Origin: a virus
Reading direction: 5' to 3' (one strand)
IMG/VR virus record: IMGVR_UViG_3300046491_000165
Location: 1 to 25,168 of that record
DNA: 25,168 bases
Shown here: positions 1 to 8,913 of the stretch, piece by piece
Layout: each line of letters opens with the position of its first letter
Position numbering within the stretch: the first letter of the stretch is position 1
The notes under the pieces: model-generated
The model's database searches: none
What the model was told of the DNA's origin: nothing
What the model saw: the letters and a program-made list of their open reading frames with translations, nothing else
Program-made: the position numbers and the translations under genes

Positions 1-21
1 AGACAAAGCACAGGGTTAAGC

Positions 22-531
22 ATGCTCAATAACGTCGCAATCGCAGTCAACAAGGCCAACCGCCAACGCACCTTGCGTGAACCCAACGCCATCGACTGCG
101 TACTGTTCACCAAGCGTGTGGATCGAGTTGGCGAGGGCAATGCCTTCGACGGGGCCCCAACCCTTGGCGGTGCCGGCATGCTCTCGTCTGAAGATGAGGT
201 GAACTATACGTGGGTGGTCGCTTGTGACGCCCGCATTCACTTCTCCCAAGGATTAGCGGCGCCGCTGGGCAACATGGCGGACAACGGCGGGCACCTGGAC
301 TTCGAAGAACAGGTGCTTGAGGCTTCCATTGAGCCGTTGGCCAATCCCGGTACCGAAGGTTACGTGCTGCCCGATCGCCAGATGCTGGTGGCCGTCCTGG
401 TGGGCGGTGGCGTGATCGTCAACTACCAGATTGTGGACGTGACCGGTAACGTGAACATTCACCCGTATACCCGCAAATACCTGCTCAATCCGCGTCCTGA
501 TGAGGCTGCCACCGCTGCGCTGGAGCCGTAG
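22..531 (+). CDS. Unknown virion-region protein upstream of the portal
   Basis: A 169-residue protein that I do not recognise. It has no signal peptide or membrane helix. The composition is mixed, with a beta-rich, hydrophobic stretch near residues 120-140 (MLVAVLVGGGVIVNYQIVD) and an Ala/Pro tail. The reading frame is open from the ATG back to the window edge with no stop, so the true start could lie outside. A weak purine stretch (ACAGGG) sits six bases before this ATG and supports it modestly. Its place directly upstream of the portal-like gene suggests a head, neck or connector protein, but that is context only. About 96 bases with no gene follow before the portal. Confidence 0.6.
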   Translation: MLNNVAIAVNKANRQRTLREPNAIDCVLFTKRVDRVGEGNAFDGAPTLGGAGMLSSEDEVNYTWVVACDARIHFSQGLAAPLGNMADNGGHLDFEEQVLEASIEPLANPGTEGYVLPDRQMLVAVLVGGGVIVNYQIVDVTGNVNIHPYTRKYLLNPRPDEAATAALEP

Positions 532-627
532 CACGCAGAGCCTCGATAAGGTGCAAAGCCCCCGGAATTTGGCTGTTCTGGGGCCGTTACGCTGTTCGCC
601 AAATAGGCCTACTGCGTACCGACTCAC

Positions 628-2238
628 ATGGCAGACGAAACCGAACCGAAAAAGTCCCTGATCAGCAAGCTGGGCGCCGCCACCAAGGCCGCGACCAAGC
701 TCCTGCTCTCCGAAGTGGACGTGTCGCCCAACAAGATGGCCAACGTGTCCACCTTCGATGCGGATTACGTCGGCATTGAAATGATCATGGGCAACGCCGA
801 TCGGCCAGCCCGCGCCAGGTCAGAAATCTATCTGAAGTGGCACCACATGATCCAGGACGGGCTGATTAGCACGATCCTGCGCCTGCATGTCCAGATGGCG
901 CTGGGTGGCCATGAAACCACTGGCGAAACCGTCTTTATCGAGCCCAAGCCGAACATCAGCGCCGCTGACGCCAAGATCGTCGAAGACCTGCAGGCGATCG
1001 CCGCAATGCTCAACAAGAGCGCTCACAGTACTTGCTTCAACGCTGCGACCTTTGGTGACGCCTATACCCGGATCTACGTACAACCCAAGGTGGGCGTAAT
1101 ACTGCTCGATGCTGAGTCGTTGTTCCCGCCCCTGGTCCAGCCATACGTGGAAGCCGGGCGCACGGTGGGCTGTGTGGTGGCGCTGGGGCCGAAGATGCAA
1201 ACGCGCTTCAACCACCTGCAGGTGGGGCGAATGAAGATGCCGCGCATGGTGTTCGTGCCCCAGATGCGGGCGGTCGAGAACGCCCAGAAAATGAACCTGG
1301 AGGCCGATGACCCGCGCCTGATGACCCCGCTACCCGATCTGGTGGGCGGTTCGTTCCTGGAAGCTATGGAGGAGGATTACGACAACCTGATTGCCGCCCT
1401 GCGCGGCATGATCGGGCAGCGTATCGCCGGTTCCATTGATGAAACCATGATCGGCGCCAACATGTCGGACATGACCCTGGAGCAGCAAGAGAGCTTTATG
1501 CGCTCCCTGGAAAAAATGCTCAGGTCCATGAAAGACCGGGCAGAGCAGGCGGTGAAGAACGGCACCTACGCCGTTTCGCGCAATTTCCACGTCATGCCGA
1601 CCTTCAACGAAAAGCAGCTCACCCAGGTCACCAGCTTCACCGGTACCGCCAACAGTGGCGCCGGCGCCAACATCGAAGACGTGATGTTTTGCGCCCGCAA
1701 GCTGGCCGGTACCGGCGGCATCGATCTTTCCATGGTGGGCTTTGCCGACCAGATGACCGGTGGCCTCGGTGAAGGTGGCTTCAACCGCACCAGCAGCCAG
1801 GCGGCCGAGCGCTCGCGAATCATCCGCACCGCCTACATGGCCTACGCCAACGACATTATCGATCGCCACATGCTGGCCAAGTACGGCTTTGCGTGGGCGG
1901 ACAGCGAGCGTCCTTACCACGTCAATTTCTTCGGCTCGATCGCCGCCCTGGAAGCCGAGAAACAAGCCAGCCGTGAGCGCGCCATGAACACCGTGGCCAT
2001 CCTGGTGCAGGTGCTGGCCCAGTTGCGTGATCTGGGCATGGATGAAGAAGCGACCAAGGTGATGCTCCTGATGGCCGAGCTGGATCAAGAGCAAGCCAAG
2101 TTGCTGGCCAAGGGGCTCAAGAACGCCAAACCGCCCCAGCCTGAAGGCGGGATGATCATGGGGCCGGACGGCCAACCTGTAGAAACGTCGGAGCCTGAAA
2201 TGGCGCTGACACAAGACAACGACAACGAGGCCGCGTAA
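628..2238 (+). CDS. Portal protein (myovirus/P1 Prt-like)
   Basis: A 536-residue protein called as the head portal, the dodecameric ring through which DNA is packaged and ejected. The N-terminus is basic, followed by a segment typical of portals (RARSEIYLKWHHMIQDGLI, about residues 62-80), a mixed alpha/beta core, long acidic and helical segments (about 250-330, rich in Met and Glu), and a disordered acidic C-terminus. Length fits portals of contractile-tailed phages. The next gene starts inside its stop codon (TAATG) and looks like a prohead protease, matching the portal-then-protease order I recall for P1 prt-pro. No good Shine-Dalgarno sequence precedes the ATG, which is odd for this block. 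Family assignment is by pattern and context, not alignment. Confidence 0.68.
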   Translation: MADETEPKKSLISKLGAATKAATKLLLSEVDVSPNKMANVSTFDADYVGIEMIMGNADRPARARSEIYLKWHHMIQDGLISTILRLHVQMALGGHETTGETVFIEPKPNISAADAKIVEDLQAIAAMLNKSAHSTCFNAATFGDAYTRIYVQPKVGVILLDAESLFPPLVQPYVEAGRTVGCVVALGPKMQTRFNHLQVGRMKMPRMVFVPQMRAVENAQKMNLEADDPRLMTPLPDLVGGSFLEAMEEDYDNLIAALRGMIGQRIAGSIDETMIGANMSDMTLEQQESFMRSLEKMLRSMKDRAEQAVKNGTYAVSRNFHVMPTFNEKQLTQVTSFTGTANSGAGANIEDVMFCARKLAGTGGIDLSMVGFADQMTGGLGEGGFNRTSSQAAERSRIIRTAYMAYANDIIDRHMLAKYGFAWADSERPYHVNFFGSIAALEAEKQASRERAMNTVAILVQVLAQLRDLGMDEEATKVMLLMAELDQEQAKLLAKGLKNAKPPQPEGGMIMGPDGQPVETSEPEMALTQDNDNEAA

Positions 2239-3131
2239 TGCCAACCCGCACCCCAGTCATCAGCTACAACCTCAATGAGCGCGGCCGCGACTACACCGGC
2301 CAGAATCGCGCGATCGACATCGATGCCGCCATGCGCTTTATCAATCACCCAGCCACCCAGGAGTCTGTGCGCAAGGGTGACTACTTCGGCTATGTCGGCC
2401 ATGGCTTCCGGGAGAAATACGGCCTGGCGGTGCCTGAGACGGTCATTGAGGGCGGTAAAACCGTCGTGTTGGAGCCGGCAGTGAAAACCGTGCTCTTGAA
2501 GTGCATGCCGGACGGCACCGTGCAGCACCAACAAGAGTTCCTGGACACCGGCCCCGGCCGCGTTGCCGCACGCCTGTACCAGAGCAAGAACTGGGGCTTT
2601 AGCTCTGTGTTCTTTGCGCCGGACGTGAACGGCAAGCGCACCATGAAACAGTACTTCGGCATGGACTTCGTGCGCAGCCCCAACTACGACACCAACCGCG
2701 GTTATGCCGCGATGCTGGACAGCGTGGACGCGGGCGCACTGTCGTCGGGTGGCTTCGCTCAGGACTATGGCGACATGATGGACAGCGTAGACAAGGTGCT
2801 GGCCGAGAACGATGCCCTTGCGGCCGACATCAGTAAATCCTACCTGGTGCAATGCGCGGCTAATGATGAGCTGGTGGAGCACATTGCTCGCCTGACAGAG
2901 CGTCTGAAGGCTGGCGGCGGCATGCTCGACAGTACCAGCGCGGAAAAACTCGAGCGCGGTACCAGCTACATGCCCAGCCGCGCCAATGAAATGCTCGATA
3001 GCGCCGATCGCTTCATGCGGGCGGATCTGGACGCCCTGCAGGCCGAGGTAGTGACACCCAAGGAGGAGGAAACCAGCGGCTTCCTGGCCAAAGGTCGCTC
3101 CCTGGTCAGCCAAGTGCTTGGGTTGCGCTGA
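2238..3131 (+). CDS. Prohead maturation protease with scaffold-like C-terminus
   Basis: A 297-residue protein read as a T4 gp21/P1 Pro-type serine protease that processes the procapsid. The first half has the expected pattern: a Gly-rich strand (YFGYVGHGF, about residues 50-58), a His-containing segment (TVQHQQEFLDTG) as candidate catalytic His, then WGFSSVF as candidate catalytic Ser. The second half is acidic and helical, with repeated MLDS motifs (about residues 155, 180, 230 and 252), as in proteases fused to a scaffold or core segment. It starts one base into the portal stop and is followed two bases later by the next gene, so the three are probably cotranscribed. A GAGG before the start could serve as ribosome site. 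The catalytic residues are inferred from spacing. Confidence 0.6.
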   Translation: MPTRTPVISYNLNERGRDYTGQNRAIDIDAAMRFINHPATQESVRKGDYFGYVGHGFREKYGLAVPETVIEGGKTVVLEPAVKTVLLKCMPDGTVQHQQEFLDTGPGRVAARLYQSKNWGFSSVFFAPDVNGKRTMKQYFGMDFVRSPNYDTNRGYAAMLDSVDAGALSSGGFAQDYGDMMDSVDKVLAENDALAADISKSYLVQCAANDELVEHIARLTERLKAGGGMLDSTSAEKLERGTSYMPSRANEMLDSADRFMRADLDALQAEVVTPKEEETSGFLAKGRSLVSQVLGLR

Positions 3132-3133
3132 AT

Positions 3134-6100
3134 ATGGCCGACGAAATCCTAAAGCAGGATCAATACGACCAGTCGGGCTTCCTGGTGGGGCCCCGCACCG
3201 AGGACGACATCGACAAGGCCGGGCGCGAAATCGACATTCTTCGCGCCATCCATGACGACACCCAGGAAAGCATCAGCCTGCTATCGCGTATTGCGGATGG
3301 AATGGGCGCCCAATCGTTCGCACCGCCCCCTGATGCCAGTACGCCAACACTTGCCGCCGGTGACCAGGAGCGCGCCGATAGGGTCCAGGCCCTACACGCT
3401 GTGCCGGTAGAACCTGGTGCACCTGTCAGCGCGCCGATCGCACCTGCTGCTGACGTGACCACCACCGGCCCTGTTCCCACGCCAGTCATTATCAGTGACA
3501 GCGATCCCGAGCTTGGCACTGGCCAGGCGATGCCAATGGCGCCAAGCGTGCCACAGGCATCCGCGAGTCCGGCCATGGTGCTGATGTCGCCCGCACCGGC
3601 CACGCCCACGGCAGTGATGCCAGCCCTAGCACCGGCCACGTCTGCGCCGGCCGTGCCTGGGCCCCCGTCGGCTACACCAGTGCCTGCGTCGGCCAAACCA
3701 GTGGCGCTAACCCAGGCCATTCCAGCCGAGCCCCGCGCCCGTGGCGAAAACGGCCAGTTCAAAGCTGCGGTACCGCTCACCGTAAAACCTGCGATCGCTG
3801 ACGAAGGCGTGGCCAGGGCTGAGCGTGCCGAGCGTACACGCCAAACCAACGGCCGATTCGGCGCCGATGGTGCTGGCCCGGCCGATGCCGGTGAATCGAA
3901 AACATCGAAGGCAATGGGCGCCGCCTCGGAATCGCTCAAGAACGCCGCACAAGGCCTATCGTCCAGCGCCGACAACATCGATCCAACCGTACAGGCGGCC
4001 AAGGAGGTGGGCGGTATCGTTTCGCCGGTGATTGGCGCAGTGAAGCCGCTGGCGGGGTTGTTCGGCATGCGCAGGTCCACGCCTGAGGAAAAGAGTCGGC
4101 GTTCTAACGCTATGTGGTTCCGTCGGATCTGGACCACGCTGAAGGGTGAGAAAGGTGGCGGCTCCGGCATGGGGATGGTGCTGGCGGGCCTGGCGTCGAT
4201 GCTGGGGCTGTTACTGGCGCCGATCAAAGCACTGGCACGGATGACGGGCATGATGCGGGCCATGGCAGGCCTGGGATCGGTGCTCAAGGGCGCCGCTGGA
4301 TTGAGAGGGCGCGGCCGGGCCGATGCGCCAAATCGTCGTGCCGCCGCTGCCAATGCCAGGGAAGGTACCGGCCGCCGTGGCAAGGGCGCTCCCGTAGAGC
4401 CGAGCGCCAAAACAAGCCGCGCGGGCCATCCGGACGCACCAGGTGGGAAAACGCCAGGGCCCAAGGATGCCGCCAGCAAGACAGCCGCACCAGGTGCATC
4501 GAGCAAGGCCGGTACCGCAAAATCTGAGCCTGCCCAAGCGGCAGCAAAGGCCGCGGGCGGGACCGCCAGTAAAGTTAAGTCCGTGGGCGGCGCGGTGGGC
4601 GGCGCCGCCAAGGGGCTGCTGCGTAAGCTGCCAGTAATTGGTGCGCTGGTTGGTGCTGGAATGTTCGCCAGCGCAGCCATGGCCAAAGATGACCCGAACG
4701 CGACACCCGAGGAGCAACAGGCCAGCAAGACCGAACGCTACGGCAGCATGGGCGGCATTGCCGGCGGCATGCTGGGTGGCGTCCTGGGTATGGTCGGCGG
4801 GCCTGCTGGCGTGATTGCCGGCGGCATGTTGGGTGACCAGTTGGGTACCGCCGTAGGGGAATGGCTCAGCACCGTCGATATGACGGGGATGATGGCCAGC
4901 ATCACCGGCGCCTGGCAGACCGTTGCCGACGGCGCCAGCCAGATGGCCAGCGATGCGTTCGGCGCGGTCAAGGACGGCTGGAATAGCCTGGTAACCATCG
5001 GTACCAGCGCTTTTACGTCAATGACGGACTGGGCCAAGGACACCTGGAAAAGCGCCACTGAAAAGGTCATGGCGTTCAAGGACACCGTTGATGACAAGGT
5101 GCAGGGCGCTAAGGACTACGTGGGCGAGAAAGCCACGTCGGTTAAGGATGCTGGCCAGAACGCACTGAACACTGTCACCGGTGGCCGCTACACAGGCGGC
5201 TCCAACGCCCGCAAAGACGAGCTGATCAAGGCCATGGACGCCGGGGGCATCACTGACCCGAAATCGAAGGCCGCGCTGATGGCCAACATGGACCACGAGT
5301 CGGGCGGGTTCACCAAAAGCGAAGAGAACCTGAACTACAGCGCCAAGCGCTTGCAGGAGGTTTTCCCCAAGTACTACAAGGATGCCGATAGCGCCCGCGT
5401 CGATGCCAACAACCCCGAGGCGATCGCCAACAAGGTTTATGGCGGGCGCATGGGGAACGTCGATCCAGGGGACGGCTACAAGTTCCGGGGGCGTGGTGAC
5501 ACGCAGCTTACGGGGCGCGATCAGTACGAAAAGATGGGCAAAAAGCTGGGCATTGACCTGGTGAACAATCCAGAGCTTGCTGCTGATCCGAAGTACTCCG
5601 CTCAAATCGCGGTGGCGAACTGGAAGAGTTCCGGCGCCGACAAGCTGGCCACTGCGGGCGACATGACTGGCGCTCGCAAACGGATCAACGGCGGTACCAA
5701 TGGGCTGGCCGACGTAAACAGCAAGTTTGATGGGTACCTGGCACAAGCCAAGACGGGCGACCTGACGCCTACCCGTCGTGCGGACCAGGTGCAGGTAGCG
5801 GCGCCGGCGGCTGCTACGGGGGCCATCGCAACCACTATGGCCGCGGTGAAAGGCGCGGCGCCAGCGAGCGCGGTACCGGGTGCAGCGAAGGTTCCAGGCT
5901 CACCAGGCACGGCAGGTGTCGGCCCCGGCACGGTATCAGGCGCACCAGGTGCACCAGGTGCAGCGAGCGCGCCCGGTGGCGCAGGTACTGCAGGCGTCAC
6001 ACCGGCCGCGCCCAAGGGCCAGCCGCTGGGGATGATGCCGCTGGCCAACATGGCGCCGACACCGCCGGCAACCGTTGCCGCACCTGCCCAGGCCACCACC

Positions 6101-6370
6101 GTAGCCCCGGCCGCGATGCAAATGGCGAACGTCGCACCAGTCGCGTTGCCGCCGGTGAAGATGCCGACCTACGCGCCGCCAGCGGCTGATGCCAGCATGG
6201 TGAAGCTGCCCAGCACCCCACAGGTGGCCAAGCCCATGCTAGGGGGCGGTAGCGGCAAGCCCGCGGCGACACCACAGGCGCCGATGATGCTCAGTCAGGA
6301 TCTGGAGGACAGGCGTATTGCACACGCCGCCACCGGTGGCCTGGGCGGCGCCAGCATGGGCCGCATGTAA
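3134..6370 (+). CDS. Tape-measure-like virion protein with GH19 muralytic domain
   Basis: A 1078-residue protein. Residues 1-65 are acidic and helical; about 65-240 form a long Ala/Pro/Thr-rich linker with two NG[QR]F motifs; hydrophobic Gly/Ala/Met segments lie near 346-391, 495-517 and 535-575; a helical stretch rich in W, K and D follows. Residues about 692-893 look like a GH19 chitinase/lysozyme domain: HESGGF with candidate acid E722, then GDGYKFRGRGDTQLTGR at 780-796 and RINGG. The tail (about 900-1078) is Ala/Pro/Gly-rich with a short collagen-like run. Length, hydrophobic segments and location before baseplate genes suit a tape measure that also opens the cell wall during DNA entry; a separate virion lysin is possible. 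A terminator follows. Both low-complexity ends generate long spurious frames on the other strand. Confidence 0.62.
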   Translation: MADEILKQDQYDQSGFLVGPRTEDDIDKAGREIDILRAIHDDTQESISLLSRIADGMGAQSFAPPPDASTPTLAAGDQERADRVQALHAVPVEPGAPVSAPIAPAADVTTTGPVPTPVIISDSDPELGTGQAMPMAPSVPQASASPAMVLMSPAPATPTAVMPALAPATSAPAVPGPPSATPVPASAKPVALTQAIPAEPRARGENGQFKAAVPLTVKPAIADEGVARAERAERTRQTNGRFGADGAGPADAGESKTSKAMGAASESLKNAAQGLSSSADNIDPTVQAAKEVGGIVSPVIGAVKPLAGLFGMRRSTPEEKSRRSNAMWFRRIWTTLKGEKGGGSGMGMVLAGLASMLGLLLAPIKALARMTGMMRAMAGLGSVLKGAAGLRGRGRADAPNRRAAAANAREGTGRRGKGAPVEPSAKTSRAGHPDAPGGKTPGPKDAASKTAAPGASSKAGTAKSEPAQAAAKAAGGTASKVKSVGGAVGGAAKGLLRKLPVIGALVGAGMFASAAMAKDDPNATPEEQQASKTERYGSMGGIAGGMLGGVLGMVGGPAGVIAGGMLGDQLGTAVGEWLSTVDMTGMMASITGAWQTVADGASQMASDAFGAVKDGWNSLVTIGTSAFTSMTDWAKDTWKSATEKVMAFKDTVDDKVQGAKDYVGEKATSVKDAGQNALNTVTGGRYTGGSNARKDELIKAMDAGGITDPKSKAALMANMDHESGGFTKSEENLNYSAKRLQEVFPKYYKDADSARVDANNPEAIANKVYGGRMGNVDPGDGYKFRGRGDTQLTGRDQYEKMGKKLGIDLVNNPELAADPKYSAQIAVANWKSSGADKLATAGDMTGARKRINGGTNGLADVNSKFDGYLAQAKTGDLTPTRRADQVQVAAPAAATGAIATTMAAVKGAAPASAVPGAAKVPGSPGTAGVGPGTVSGAPGAPGAASAPGGAGTAGVTPAAPKGQPLGMMPLANMAPTPPATVAAPAQATTVAPAAMQMANVAPVALPPVKMPTYAPPAADASMVKLPSTPQVAKPMLGGGSGKPAATPQAPMMLSQDLEDRRIAHAATGGLGGASMGRM

Positions 6371-6384
6371 CGCCTGAACTACGG

Positions 6385-6411
6385 AAACCGCCGCCAAAAA
6401 CGGCGGTTTTT
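6385..6411 (+). terminator. Rho-independent terminator after the tape-measure-like gene
   Basis: The stem AAACCGCCG (6385-6393) pairs with CGGCGGTTT (6401-6409) across a seven-base loop and runs into a T tract. It lies 15 bases after the stop codon and would separate the head/tape-measure unit from the baseplate unit. I found no convincing sigma70 promoter between it and the gene at 6453; a phage late promoter would not be recognisable here. Confidence 0.85.
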
Positions 6412-6452
6412 GTTTGCCATGATTCCACTCAATAGACCGTAACCGGTGCCCT

Positions 6453-6773
6453 ATGGCCAACGATGCTTATAACGTGGATCTGCTGTTTCGAATGGTCGCC
6501 CATTGGCTGAAGACCAAGCCATTTACCTACCTGGGTTCGACCTACGGCGCGCCCACCGAGGAACTTTTGCAAAAGCCACTCAGTTCCCCGATCGCTGACG
6601 CTTTCCTGGCCAAGATGCGCGACGACATTCCAGTGCTGGCCGCGCTACCGCCGGGCGTGATCAACATGTACGCCGATTCAGACGGCATTGAGCGCAAAAA
6701 CATTTACATCGAAATTAATGGCTCCGCGGTGAGCCTGAGCGATTTAGGGGACGTACAACGTGGCAGCTACTAA
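6453..6773 (+). CDS. Small baseplate-region protein (gp25-like position)
   Basis: A 106-residue protein at the head of the baseplate block. It has no signal peptide or membrane helix. It is largely helical at the N-terminus (LLFRMVAHWLKTKPF) and ends in a short beta-like region (RKNIYIEINGSAVSLSDLG). In many myoviruses a small gp25/gpW-like wedge protein sits immediately before the gp6/J-like wedge gene, so location suggests a wedge component, but I cannot confirm a gp25 fold by eye. The next gene begins 14 bases before its stop, so the two are probably translationally coupled. Confidence 0.62.
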   Translation: MANDAYNVDLLFRMVAHWLKTKPFTYLGSTYGAPTEELLQKPLSSPIADAFLAKMRDDIPVLAALPPGVINMYADSDGIERKNIYIEINGSAVSLSDLGDVQRGSY

Positions 6774-8154
6774 AGACGAGTTTTTGCAGGATGCGGTGAA
6801 TGACATCGCCAGTTATCCGACCATAGCTGCCCGGTTCCAGATCGGTGACCCGATGATTATGCAGGGCCTGGCGTCGATGGCGTCCATGCTGGCGCACCTG
6901 GACCTGCAGGTGGAAATTACCGCCGGGGAGCCCTTCACCAAGGCCCGTGACGTGACGGTGCGCGCTGACGCTGCAGTAAAGGGCATCTTGCCCTTCGGCA
7001 CGCCGTCAATTGCCGCCATCAAGGTTACGAACGGTTCTTTGGAGTCGGTGCGGGTGCTGGCCGGGCGCGTTCTCCAAGATGCGGCCGGGCGTTACTGGCT
7101 GGTGATGTCGGGGGTTGATCTGCTGCCTGGTAACGTCGGCTATATGACCGCCAAGCAAGTCAGTTCCCGGACCTTCACGCACCAGGTGGCGGTTAATGTG
7201 CCGTTCTACACGATCGCTCTGGCCGATGCTGATATCGGTTATATCGCCAGCGTGCTGGTGGATCGATTTGAGTACTCGACGAACTTCGCCAACATCGAGG
7301 ACGGTGAGAAGGTCTACAACATCAAGTCCGACGAAACCAGCGCCTTGAGCCTGCAGTTCGGGATCGCCGGCCTGTCTGGCTACCAGCCTGCAATTGGCGA
7401 GCAGATCACCATCACGGTGCACGACACGGAAGGCGCCGTGGTGCTCGCTGAAGGCTTGAAGTTCTATTTCGAGTACACCGGTGGGGCTTCTGACGCGCTG
7501 GTGGTTATGGAGCTGTCTGAGGTGATCCAGACCGGCGCCAACCCCATGGACATTGCGACCATGCGCGAGGTGTGTTCCTACCCTGGCATTTACGATGACA
7601 GCGCCGTATTCGGCTCCAACTTCGATTTTGTCGTGCGCAAAGACATTTCCCCGGTGACGTTCCTCAGCATCTGGAACGAAGCCAGGGAGGAGGAAATTCG
7701 CGGCTACAGCCTGGACAACATCAACACGCTGTATGTAGCGGCACGCAAGATCGGTACCGCGCAGGAAGTACTGCAGGCGCAAATCAAAGTCGTGATCCTG
7801 CGCGCCGACGACAGCTACAAAATCAAGTTCGTGCCGGTGATCGATGTTGTTGTGCCCATGGTGGTGACACTAACCATTCCATCGGTTTATGACTCCGGTG
7901 CCGTCAAGCAACAGGTGCGCACGCTGCTACTCGGCAAGTACGGCCCTGATTCGGCCTGGGCGAAGCGCGGCGAGGCGCAGATTCTGGAAAAGGACATCTA
8001 TGCGCTGATGGTGGACAACAATGTCACGGCGCTGACTTCGCGCCTTGGCAACATGACCATCGACAGCATTGGTGATGACAGCCCGGTATTGCCCGAACAA
8101 TACCGCTACATCACCACAGAGAGCCTGGTAATCAACGTGCAGGAGGCGTCCTAA
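6760..8154 (+). CDS. Baseplate wedge protein, gp6/J-like
   Basis: A 464-residue protein likely to form the inner baseplate wedge of a contractile tail. It begins with GTG at 6760, inside the preceding gene, with AGGGG about nine bases upstream. The N-terminal helical region (MAATKDEFLQDAVNDIASYP) leads into a segment typical of baseplate J proteins (ITAGEPFTKARDVTVRADAA, about 53-72), followed by beta-rich domains and a C-terminal region with a VVTLTIP strand, a helix and ALMVDNNVTAL. Length matches J-like proteins of myoviruses and R-type particles. It sits between the small wedge-like gene and a gpI-position gene, the usual order. The assignment rests on pattern and order rather than a family search. 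Confidence 0.7.
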   Translation: MAATKDEFLQDAVNDIASYPTIAARFQIGDPMIMQGLASMASMLAHLDLQVEITAGEPFTKARDVTVRADAAVKGILPFGTPSIAAIKVTNGSLESVRVLAGRVLQDAAGRYWLVMSGVDLLPGNVGYMTAKQVSSRTFTHQVAVNVPFYTIALADADIGYIASVLVDRFEYSTNFANIEDGEKVYNIKSDETSALSLQFGIAGLSGYQPAIGEQITITVHDTEGAVVLAEGLKFYFEYTGGASDALVVMELSEVIQTGANPMDIATMREVCSYPGIYDDSAVFGSNFDFVVRKDISPVTFLSIWNEAREEEIRGYSLDNINTLYVAARKIGTAQEVLQAQIKVVILRADDSYKIKFVPVIDVVVPMVVTLTIPSVYDSGAVKQQVRTLLLGKYGPDSAWAKRGEAQILEKDIYALMVDNNVTALTSRLGNMTIDSIGDDSPVLPEQYRYITTESLVINVQEAS

Positions 8155-8155
8155 C

Positions 8156-8863
8156 ATGGAGCTGACGCCGCTTGTTCGAAGCGCTGAGTTCGACGAAGTT
8201 GAGAGCGAGTTGAAAGCCATGTTTCTGGCTCTGTACAAAAAGCGCATTGACCCTACGGTTAGCGAAGTGGCGCTTTACGGCATGCCCCATATCGGCCCTG
8301 ACTCCCTGGTTGAGCGAGGTCTGGTAGGTGACGGGCTGGCCGTCTTGCGCACGACCACCATGGAGGAGATCCGGCACCTGTTCCATGCCTGGCGCTATCG
8401 CAACCCCCAGCGCGGGACCAAGTTTCTCGCCGCCTACCTCCATACGCTGTTTGGCCCGGTGTTCTCCATCGATCAACTCTGGTGCAAAAAGGCTGGGACG
8501 TACCCGGTGGACGTGATGAGCGACGCTGAAATGCTCGCCGCGGGGGAGGTTGAGGCCGACTACTTCCTTACCAGCCGGCTGCGCGTGGACATCGAGACGG
8601 ATATCGTCCCTGAGCGCATTTTGAAGGCGGCCCGCACAGCGGTCGCGGCGCGCTTTGTCCTGGAGCTGCGCGCCGTGCGGCGCGTGATGATGGGCTACGG
8701 GGTGATGTTCACAGGTAACTCCGTGGTGGTCTGCCGAACGTCTGGCGAAACCCGCTACCTGCAACCGCCGGTTGAAACAACCATGACGGTTGGACCTGCC
8801 ACTATCGCCGGCGGATCGAACCTCACTTACAGCTTCTCAAGCGCGCAAAGTCACCTAAATTAG
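8156..8863 (+). CDS. Baseplate/tail protein at the gpI position
   Basis: A 235-residue protein with a strong ribosome site (AGGAGG at 8141-8146) that lies within the end of the previous gene. The N-terminal half is helical and includes RYRNPQRGTKFLAAYLHTLFG (about 80-100 when numbered from the ATG), reminiscent of gpI-type proteins that link the wedge to tail fibres. The C-terminal half is more beta-like and ends in a Ser/Thr-rich tail (about 205-235). Its place between the J-like gene and the tail fibre gene supports a baseplate or fibre-attachment role. I cannot name a specific family. There are 50 bases without a gene before the fibre gene. Confidence 0.62.
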   Translation: MELTPLVRSAEFDEVESELKAMFLALYKKRIDPTVSEVALYGMPHIGPDSLVERGLVGDGLAVLRTTTMEEIRHLFHAWRYRNPQRGTKFLAAYLHTLFGPVFSIDQLWCKKAGTYPVDVMSDAEMLAAGEVEADYFLTSRLRVDIETDIVPERILKAARTAVAARFVLELRAVRRVMMGYGVMFTGNSVVVCRTSGETRYLQPPVETTMTVGPATIAGGSNLTYSFSSAQSHLN

Positions 8864-8913
8864 GCCGTTTTTTGCCCCGTAGCATTCGCCATATCTAAAC
8901 CCGTGGGGGCTGT

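Noticed and set aside
558-586. Terminator before the portal gene
   Set aside because: A GCCCC/GGGGC pairing exists, but with a long loop and no T tract.
3160-4728. Minus-strand open frame of 522 codons across the tape-measure-like gene
   Set aside because: It mirrors the Ala/Pro-rich low-complexity coding sequence, has biased composition and no ribosome site; GC-rich codon bias opens such frames.
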